A stretch of 64,000 bases of DNA. Source: Symsagittifera roscoffensis. Lineage: Eukaryota; Xenacoelomorpha; Acoela; Convolutidae. The translations under genes and the position numbers were made by a program. The first letter of the stretch is position 1; each line of letters begins with the position of its first letter. The notes under the pieces were generated by a model. That model ran no database searches and had not been told where the DNA came from. It was given only the letters and a program-made list of their open reading frames with translations. Shown one piece after another: positions 55,408-64,000 of the stretch. The stretch is taken from NCBI RefSeq assembly GCF_963678635.1, contig NC_087062.1, forward strand, positions 43,474,395 to 43,538,394, written 5' to 3'.

Positions 55408-57085
55408 ATGGATAACTTTGACTTGAATGAACTGATGGACCTAGCAGAGGCCTATGTAGGACTGATGATAGATGCGATCTATCGCCGGCTGATGGATCGA
55501 CACTTCGCTCTGGAAGACCAAGAGGTAGTCATGTTGCTGGCCGCTTTGACTAACATCTTGGGGCCCTACAGAAGTCTTGTTGATGGCCGCTTATGGACAA
55601 CAAGGGTTACTAGACCGCCCAAACATGAGGGTAATGAGGTGTAGAAACGGGGCACTCTCAGGAAATGATTTAGCGAAAGAGCCAGGATTGGGAAGTTCCA
55701 GGACCTACCAACCAGGTGAAATGCATCTTCCGACCGAGCCTAGGACTGGATTAAGGAGAATGATCAAGAGATGAGTAGCGAGGCAGCCTCGTTTAGTTTA
55801 GCTCACAACTAAGAGCAGCTGTGCTATTGAAACGGGCGAGAGTAGAAGAAGGAGTCCAGACGAATGAAACTATGAAGTATCTGAACGAGATGAAAGACGA
55901 ACTGGAACGAATGAGAAAGACCTTGTTGAAAACTGAAGAAGATAGAAATATGTGGAGGAGACTGTTTGAGGACTGCAACAAGAAGCAGGGAGAGGGTATA
56001 GAACGCTTGAGGCAGGAAGACAAGGAGCGATCAAAACGACTGGGATTAGCAACCGCACAGTGGAACGATCTCTACCCGCAGGGAGTGTTCCTCGTGGGCA
56101 GTCTCCGATGGAGCTTCTGACGCCTCGCGAACTAAGCCTAACAACAGAAGTGCATACCCCGGCAGCACCCGGTACTGTGACGATCCCGGATCCAAGTGAC
56201 ACCCTGGGTGATCCAATAGTGGAACGAACCTTGCGACAGCTGGTGGTGGCCACTGGCGGACCTGTGGCCATCAGGAGAACTCCAGTTTCCGCGGTAATTA
56301 CACCCTATGGGACGATTGACGATACCGGGAGCTGCTGCCGCGACGAAACCAGCAGAGACCTGAAAAGCCTCTGACAGGAAGATAAGGGAGATTCCCATGA
56401 AGAAAGTTTGGCGCGTGTTTGACATACAGAAAAATAATCGAATAAAGAACAGCTTCACAGAAGTCCCAGGCACGGACATGCGAGCATGTTTTAACCAATC
56501 TACGTGGAGTCCAGTGATGAACATGCAACAACTACCGCTCGGAATGTCGCATTTGATAATGGGCGTTAGTCTAATGAGAGTTTTGCAAAACTTAATAACC
56601 TCATGGAGCACTATGTCGATGGCCTTTGGAGGCGCCTCCGTAGCCGAGTTCTATCGGCTGGGGGGAATTGATGGACCCGGGAAAAAATCGTGGACATAAT
56701 GGTTTTAATAGGCACGAACAACGTGTCCAAGAGCTCAGACACCGAGCAAGCTCAATGGGAGTCGTTGCTGGTATATCTATTCACCACGCAGTGGCAGACG
56801 TTTCAGTGCGCGGAACTGACCGTTTGCACCATACCAATGAGTACACGGATGCTATCGTCCACGGGAAGAATACACAACGAAAGAGTCGTCAGATGGAACA
56901 ACAGCGTGCGAAATCTGGCAAGTCGCAACGCTGGACGAATGATCTAGATGGACTTAGAGCATAAGCTGAGAGGTCTGGATCAAGCCAGATTCACCACTGA
57001 TGAATTAAATTTTGATAGCAGAGAGGGACAAGGCTGGATGAATCGTGTCTTCCAGGAGCGATTAGATGAGTTGGAAATTTTTTGA
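55408..57085 (+). pseudogene. Copy D module: coiled coil-SGNH relic
   Basis: Opens at ATG 55408 (MDNFDLNELMDLAEAYVG; IYRRLMDRHFALEDQE matches copy C LYRRLRDLDYTQVDER). Frames then break. There is a coiled coil at 55821-56030 (NEMKDELERMRKTLLK), then the SGNH region: GVSL for GDSL (about 56562), GTNN for GTND (56711), and DELN for DGIH near 57000. The Ser survives but the catalytic His is gone. An inactive relic whose order confirms the family architecture. Confidence 0.82.
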
Positions 57086-57831
57086 TATGGGAATTTTTTG
57101 ATACGGGAGTATTCAGAACAGAAGAAGCAACGAACGTTTGTGCCGCCTAATCTGGAGACACCCCGGGGATCAGTCCCAGACGTGCCATAAGTGCTGCAGA
57201 ACTCAAGCGAGCGAGAACCGAGGTCCGATGTATTGGATCGATCAGGCGTGGCACCAGTGAGGAGGACCCTTCATCCCCGACGGAGGTTGGGACCAGTTAA
57301 TCAAGCGATAGAAACGACCTCAGGCACCTCCAGATCAGAGACGACGACGAGCACGAGCAGGGAGGAACGGTGTCCTGGTAGAAGCTCCTTGATGTGGTCG
57401 AGACTAATACCGTCCCCCTGGCATGTTTATAAGGAATACTTAATGAAGTTGAACCTTCAAACAGTAAAATTTGCAGCTGATTCGATGAGAATGTTGAATG
57501 GGAAGAAAATTTCCGTGAATGGACTGTACTCAATCGTGGGAGTGGAATGGTTTGATAGCAGCCGGAATCAAGTTTAGCTCCACAACGGCATTACCATTTG
57601 CTGACCTTGAGGGACTGCCCTCAAATAACAGAATGCGTCCAGTAAATGCCAGACCCTTACAAGACGTGAGGATGAACCACAGTGAACATAACAGAGAAGA
57701 GAGGCCAGGAAGATTTTTGACGACTAGAGCACATACAAGTTAACATGTGAAATTTTTGAAGCAAGTACAAGCGCCTTCAGCTCACGTGAAAGAAAGAGCT
57801 TATCCGAAGTAACGCGAGGTGATGCCGATAG

Positions 57832-58910
57832 CTACGGTGAGCTAAAATTTCGAATATACGAGACTATCTTCGCGGCATACGACAAAGCAGAAATGAGGAA
57901 AGCAAAAGTATTGGTGGTTGCGAGCTCGCACTTTGTGCACACCTCTAAGTCTCTGTTTTGGCCCGATGTAATAATATTGGCAGGAACAGTCCTGGATTGG
58001 ATGCAATCTCTGTCAATGGCCATCGGAGTTCAATGTCAAACCGAGATGAAACCGATCATAATCGTGTTCGCTGGAATTAATGATCACCTGCATAGTAGAG
58101 GTCTCCTCAGCAGACTCAGAGAACTTATAACGGCAGAAGATGCAGTGTGGCCAGCAATTAAAGACGGTTGCAGAAGATCACGCGAAAACCAGTATTTGCT
58201 TTGTCTCCGGGATATGCACACCTCCCGGATGAATTAAAATTCGTGTATGCAATGATAGCATTACTCTCGGAAGGGAAATATGATGTGATCATACCTGCCC
58301 CAAACCGCGAATTGGAAGCGAAAAACCTGAGGCCAATTCGTTCAGAATTGCCGGCAGTATGGTCGGATATCTCGAATGCTATGAGAGGATTTAAAAACCA
58401 TTCGCTGCACACGCTAGTATTAGATGAAGTAATGGGATTGGAACTGTCCAATTTCAGCAGACAGCTTAAATTGAAGCCAGGAGTCAACGAAGATCATCGA
58501 GTGATAGTTAGAATGTCTATTGACCTGTGGTTCAGTGGAATGGAGATCAAGGAAGAAGGAGAGAAGAGGCAAAATGCCAAAAAAAATTGAAAGCTCACTT
58601 GGAAGCTATGGTTTTGCGAACGAAGCCAGAGGCAAACAAGTGGCTGCACTTGACCCCTCGAATCGCAGCATTGGGCATGGACGCTTCGAGCAAGGCCCAG
58701 CAATGACCACGAAGATTTACGCCTACCTGGCAAAAGACTTGAACTTACCTGAGAATGGAGAAGAAAAGTCAGCGGAATTTATAAACAGGATGTGCCAGAT
58801 AACATTAGAGGCATTCTGGGCGCAAAACGCAAGGGGAGAAGAAGATTTCGAGAAAACTGAAAGCATGTTAGAAGGGTTGGGAGCAGGAGTGAGGATTTGC
58901 TGTTCGCGAA
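57832..58910 (+). pseudogene. Copy D module: second SGNH-like domain relic
   Basis: 57893-58237 reads KVLVVASSHF, LFWPDVIILAGTVLDW and IIVFAGINDHLH. A frameshift near 58170 leads into SPGYAHLPDELKFVYA, PNRELEAKNLR and RSELPAVWSDISNAMRGF. Then the QITLEAFWAQNARGE segment matches copy C VTVGGFWREHAKRE. About 0.7 kb present in copy C (PAYMFSRG to TYAFPDPL) is missing here near 58900. It shows which parts of the domain are conserved: GxNDHLH, SPGYA and PNRELE. Confidence 0.78.
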
Positions 58911-60348
58911 GATAGCAGAGCCAGAGATGACAGATTCCGTGACCGAATGGGCAAAGTCGATAGAGAGCACATCGAAGTGTTGCCGGAATTTGACGCCCTA
59001 TGACAAAACAAACGGCGAGATCTCAAGAATTCCATGTTAAATGATCTCATACCAAAATGTGAAGGAAGAAACTAAAGACCTTTTGCGACTACAGAAATCT
59101 AGCAGAAGAAATACCTGACACCCCGTTGATAAGAAGGATGTTGCTCGGAGCAGTCTCCGTAGTAGACCCTCCCAGGTTGAGAGCCTTCAAAACCAATGAA
59201 AGGAGGATGGCAAAGTTCTCTGAATCGATGGACCCGTGCTTCGTGGGCAGAAACGCTGCCGTGCTGCAGTACACGCAGTTTGCATATGCGGATGAGACGA
59301 AGAGGAGAAGGATGAGCAATGTGGCCACTCCAAAACCTGGAAGATTCGGAGAAGAATGAACTTATATAGACCTGGCGCCAATGGTCATGAGAGGTAAGAC
59401 AGACTTGCAAGAAGCCGCAATAATCGTAATGAGCGTGGAAACAAGTTGGCGATAATTGGGAAACTATTGATTAGGACTGCTCTAGCACCCTTCGGCTGTG
59501 AAGACGACAATATGAAACACGGAGAAAACGAAGATAAATCAGCTGGCAAGCTAGTCGCGCCGAGCTTCCCAGATGAGACGATGAATGAGGAGCAAGGTCC
59601 TTCGGGGTCAGGAGGAAATTGAGAGCGAGATGACAAGGAAGGAGAAGACCGTCAACCGGAAGAAACGATGGAACAGGATCCCGATCAAGCGGGAAAAGAC
59701 GACGACAAAGCCTCAACAGGTGGTATGTCAAACCTTCACTTTAATTTTCTGATTGATTACGAAGTTGAAGCAGAAACTTTGGGAGAGACAACTGAACCAG
59801 CGGAGAATGGAACCAGCCTCAGTCTTTATGAATCCAAGCAGCTCTCCTGGTAAGTTTAAGACCACTGAAATGAAACTTTTAAAAAATCACATCGTAGGAG
59901 TAGAATAGAAGGCGCAAGCCGAGTTCCCTTCTTGGGAACCTTGCCAGGAGAAGAGTGGGAATTTCACCACAGGGATCATGAAAACATAACGGGCTGCAAA
60001 ACGGACAGAGTAGTTTTCCTGGAAGAGGTCTGGACCGTCTTGCGATGCTACGGGACCCAGTTGATGTTAAAAACAGGTCTCAACAGACCACTGATGCGGG
60101 ATATTCTTGATACATTGGACGAATGGGAAGGGAGAAAGAGCTAATTGTTGATCAATTCGCCCACTGATGAAAGTGAAGTTAACTCTCCAATCAAGACGAT
60201 GCAGCAGGAAAGCAGCGAGGAAGTCGTGTACTTTTCCAGAACTCGAAAGGGAACGATGCGATCGAAAATGGTGATTGATAAGATCAACGACATAAAGATG
60301 AAACTAGGCAGCAAAGTGACGTTAAGAAAAACCGGGAAGACAAAGTAG
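58911..60348 (+). pseudogene. Copy D module: middle segments relic
   Basis: Short matching pieces in several phases: LLFAKIAEPEMTDS (copy C VLFGKVKDPELMVY), ISRIPC (copy C VLRIPAW), IRRMLLGAVSVVDPPRL at 59126, and LEEVWTVLRCYG at 59932-60144. No recognised domain. Confidence 0.6.
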
Positions 60349-60599
60349 ATTCTGAGATCTCAGCAAAAGCTGTCAACTCAGCCAAACGAAAGAGTGTTGA
60401 AGATGTCATGGATATGGGGCAAGGCGATGACAGGTTGCCTGGCACGTCCAGAACAATGACCGACGTAACGATCGTGCCACCCATCCTCATGGTATAAATA
60501 AGATCAGCCGGTAACAAAAACCAAGAGGAGTGATCTAAATCTGACTAGAGTTACCCTAAAAATGGAAATACTCAGCCAATGTGGTGAGAGTACCCTACG

Positions 60600-61745
60600 G
60601 GATTTTAGACCATCATGCATGAATCACGGAAAAGGAAGTTAACCACAGGAATCAAATCAGGACAGCTGACACCACTGACACCAATGGAATATAACCAATT
60701 GACAGTATCGAACATCGTCTCGATTGACGAACCCGCCGGTGGATACATGGAAATGATGGAGTACAGGAATACAGCTAGAGTACACCTGATTGCTCTAGAA
60801 AGCAAAGATGCCATGGAAGAAATGACACAGGGCACAACAATGAAACAAAAGGCGTATGGAGCGTAAGTCTCTTCCAAAATGCATGCCGAAACAGTGGATC
60901 AATTGGTGAGTTTACCATGGAGAGCAGTAATGCTAACTCACCTTGAAGAGGAAGTGCGAATTACTTCAAAGATACATGCTCTAATAGCGGTACCGTACGT
61001 CAGATCTGATCTGCAACTCAGACTTGCTTGGTGTATGACGGGATTGGCGATGGGATAGTATGATTCGGATGAGAGGAAGATATCGAAAGAAGAGAAAGTG
61101 CTCTTAATGAAGAGTCTGAGGGACCTTAAGATCAATGAAGAAGCGCCAGCATCGTGCGCGAAACGGAGAGACGCTCTCTGTTTCGTTTGGTTCATGTTAG
61201 TACAAATATCGGTACCAGCGCTGAGTACTTGTGCAAAAATGCTGAGAGAAGGCAGTGAGCCAGCGAAGGCTTTGCTCTTACAAGCGCTATTGGGCATTCA
61301 TCAAAGCAAGCCCATGCGGGTGAACCTGAAAACACCCGTGGAACTAGAACCATTGAAGAAGATTGATGAAATCCGAATATTTTCGAACAAAGAGCTTAGG
61401 ATCAAGAAAGAATCAATGGTGACACTGCTGAAGCCCAGTGAATACTCTGGACCGATCAGAAAGAAGTCATACCGTTATGTGTTGGGAATTGTTGGAATGG
61501 CATATAATCCTTTCATCATTGAGGATATACCTGGTTGTTACTTCGATTACAAACAAGCGGTGTTGCTGAGATTCTGATCGTCCCGGATTTCATCGATAAG
61601 AAGCAGTGCCTGTCGAAATCTGATAACCGAGTGGAGTTTAGATCGGGTTTCTCGGACGAGTTACCGAGAACGAGCCTGATGGCGGCGTGGAAGATACTGA
61701 AACCAAACACTGATGCCCGAGTCCAAATGCTGATTCGCTATGCGT
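60600..61745 (+). pseudogene. Copy D module: helical region and cut 3' end
   Basis: 61098-61577 aligns with copy C 30800-31300, including AKRRDALCF and GIVGMAYNPFI. Positions 61570-61745 continue with EILIVPDFIDKK and AAWKILKPN. The rest of the module (copy C 31600-33294) is absent, cut by the duplication breakpoint. The earlier 60615-60866 frame has no match found in C. Confidence 0.65.
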
Positions 61746-61783
61746 GACCTCAACATTATCTACAATTTGACGACAACAGCCTC

Positions 61784-64000
61784 ATGTTATGTTATTACTT
61801 TGGGTGTGGAAGGTTAGTGACCACCACCGACCGAACCATAATCAAAGGAACAGACCCAAAGTTTAGACTGTCCATTCTTAGGTTGAATTCCAAAATTTTA
61901 GCAATAATCTGATTATAATATATCTTGAGATCAAATTCTTTTTATCTGATTGTCTTAAATTAATTTTGATGAAAAATCTGGAGTAACGTTGACAAATGTG
62001 ATACAATGATCTCTTTTCTAGAGTGTGATTGATCGGTAAATTACTCATCAAATTTCGATTGTGCAAACTGATAGTTGAAATCGAATCATACGAAATGGAT
62101 AACTTTGACTTGAATGAACTGATGGACCTAGCAGAGGCCTATGTAGGACTGATGATAGATGCGATCTATCGCCGGCTGATGGATCGACACTTCGCTCTGG
62201 AAGACCAAGAGGTAGTCATGTTGCTGGCCGCTTTGACTAACATCTTGGGGCCCTACAGAAGTCTTGTTGATGGCCGCTTATGGACAACAAGGGTTACTAG
62301 ACCGCCCAAACATGAGGGTAATGAGGTGTAGAAACGGGGCACTCTCAGGAAATGATTTAGCGAAAGAGCCAGGATTGGGAAGTTCCAGGACCTACCAACC
62401 AGGTGAAATGCATCTTCCGACCGAGCCTAGAACTGGATTAAGGAGAATGATCAAGAGATGAGTAGCGAGGCAGCCTCGTTTAGTTTAGCTCACAACTAAG
62501 AGCAGCTGTGCTATTGAAACGGGCGAGAGTAGAAGAAGAAGTCCAGACGAATGAAACTATGAAGTATCTGAACGAGATGAAAGACGAACTGGAACGAATG
62601 AGAAAGACCTTGTTGAAAACTGAAGAAGATAGAAATATGTGGAGGAGACTGTTTGAGGACTGCAACAAGAAGCAGGGAGAGGGTATAGAACGCTTGAGGC
62701 AGGAAGACAAGGAGCGATCAGAACGACTGGGATTAGCAACCGCACAGTGGAACGATCTCTACCCGCAGGGAGTGTTCCTCGTGGGCAGTCTCCGATAGCC
62801 TTCTAACAACAGAAGTGCATACCCCGGCAGCACCCGGTACTGTGACGATCCCGGATCCAAGTGACACCCTGGGTGATCCAATATTGGAACGAACCTTGCG
62901 ACAGCTGGTGGTGACCACTGGCCGACCTGTGGCCATCAGGAGAACTCCAGTTTCCGCGGTAATTGCACCCTATGGGAAGATTGACGATACCGGGAGCTGC
63001 TGCCGCGACGAAACCAGCAGAGACCTGAAAAACCTCTGACAAGAAGATAAGGGAGACTCCCATGAAGAAATTTTGGCGCGTGTTTGACATACAGAAAAAT
63101 AATCGAATAAAGAACAGCTTCACAGAAGTCCCAGGCACGGACATGCGAGCATGTTTTAACCAATCTACGTGGAGTCCAGTGATGAACATGCAACAACTAC
63201 CGCTCGGAATGTCGCATTTGATAATGGGCGTTAGTCTAATGAGAGTTTTGCAAAACTTAATAACATCATGGAGCACTATGTCGATGGCCTTTGGAGGCGC
63301 CTCCGTAGCCGAGTTCTATCGGCTGGGGGAATTGATGGACCCGGGAAAAAATCGTGGACATAATGGTTTTAATAGGCACGAACAACGTGTACAAGAGCTC
63401 AGACACCGAGCAAGCTCAATGGGAGTCGTTGCTGGTATATCTATTCACCACGCAGTGGCAGACGTTTCAGTGCGCGGAACTGACCGTTTGCACCATACCA
63501 ATGAGTACACGGATGCTATCGTCCACGGGAAGAATACACAACGAAAGAGTCGTCAGATGGAACAACAGCGTGCGAAATCTGGCAAGTCGCAACGCTGGAC
63601 GAATGATCTAGATGGACTTAGAGCATAAGCTGAGAGGTCTGGATCAAGCCAGATTCACCACTGATGAATTAAATTTTGATAGCAGAGAGGGACAAGGCTG
63701 GATGAATCGTGTCTTCCAGGAGCGATTAGATGAGTTGGAAATTTTTTGATATGGGAATTTTTTGATACGGGAGTATTCAGAACAGAAGAAGCAACGAACG
63801 TTCGTGCCGCCTAATCTGGAGACAACCCGGGGATCAGTCCCAGCCGTGCCATAAGTGCTGCAGAACTCAAGCGAGCGAGAACCGAGGTCCGATGTATTGG
63901 ATCGATCAGGCGTGGCACCAGTGAGGAGGACCCTTCATACCCGACGGAGGTTGGGACCAGTTAATCAAGCGATAGAAACGACCTCAGGCACCTCCAGATC
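61784..64000 (+). repeat. Tandem duplication, second copy (runs off the window)
   Basis: Nearly identical to 55094-57340, with scattered single-base changes and a short gap at about 62797, where the first copy has about 25 extra bases (56108-56132). The high identity means the duplication is much younger than the damage in copy D, which it shares. Confidence 0.92.
62095..63750 (+). pseudogene. Second copy of D's coiled coil-SGNH relic
   Basis: Same broken frames as 55408-57085: ATG 62095, coiled coil at 62508-62720, GVSL near 63227, GTNN near 63376, DELN near 63665. It shares the inactivating SGNH changes of the first copy, so it was already a relic when duplicated. Confidence 0.85.

Larger units (their letters stand above)
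55094..61783 (+). repeat. Tandem duplication, first copy (6687-bp unit)
   Basis: The unit starts at a TGTTATGTTATTA string after the macro domain and repeats from 61784, an offset of exactly 6687 (first ATG 55408 versus 62095). It covers the spacer and all of copy D's extra module. The breakpoints share TGTTATGTTATTA, so slippage or unequal crossing-over at that string is likely. Confidence 0.9.

Noticed and set aside
1-64000. Host protein-coding genes, rRNA or tRNA genes
   Set aside because: Every sizeable conserved frame is assigned to one of the two retrotransposon families; nothing resembling ribosomal RNA or a complete tRNA was seen by eye. Spliced host exons of small size cannot be excluded.

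Overview
The window is eukaryotic, almost certainly animal DNA. It looks like a transposon island and I recognise no host gene in it. Both element lineages present are Ty3/Gypsy LTR retrotransposons of metazoan type, and the reading frames use the standard genetic code. Nothing in the sequence fixes the species; an invertebrate is the best guess.

About 88% of the window belongs to one family of unusually large Ty3/Gypsy elements, here called family G, with four copies. Copy A (minus strand, coding 9748 to 266) has an uninterrupted gag-protease-RT-RNaseH-integrase ORF of 3160 codons. Its last ~150 residues are a macro-like (TARG1/OARD1-type) domain. Copy B (minus, 15969 to about 12898) is a near-identical gag whose pol was lost and whose 3' end was scrambled. 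Copies A and B are tandem, each preceded by a 3 kb or longer LTR/leader full of GGAGGGT words and hairpins. Copy C (plus, 19788 to about 34689, 5'-truncated) is head-to-head with B. It carries a decayed pol plus macro domain, and then an 8.9 kb extra coding module: coiled coil plus SGNH/GDSL hydrolase, a second SGNH-like domain, and further conserved regions of unknown function. Copy D (plus, about 42440 to 61750) is an older, heavily broken relic with the same order, which shows the extra module belongs to the family. From 61784 a second copy of D's extra module begins as a 6687-bp tandem duplication that runs off the window.

Nested in the C/D LTR region is a complete but inactivated second Ty3/Gypsy element (34695-42033, minus). 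It has 322/340-bp TG...CA LTRs, a GCATT target-site duplication, broken gag and pol, and a third ORF with SUMO-interaction-like motifs.

Taken together, a full-length family G element should be about 20 kb of coding plus leader, before counting two multi-kilobase LTRs. It would encode a Gag-Pol-macro polyprotein and a second product of up to ~2900 residues. The module order macro | coiled coil-SGNH | SGNH-like | unknown is the most novel signal here. The coiled coil plus esterase layout parallels ORF1 of L2/CR1 LINEs, and the macro-like domain has lost the canonical ADP-ribose loops but keeps an invariant replacement motif (YDPNRG).
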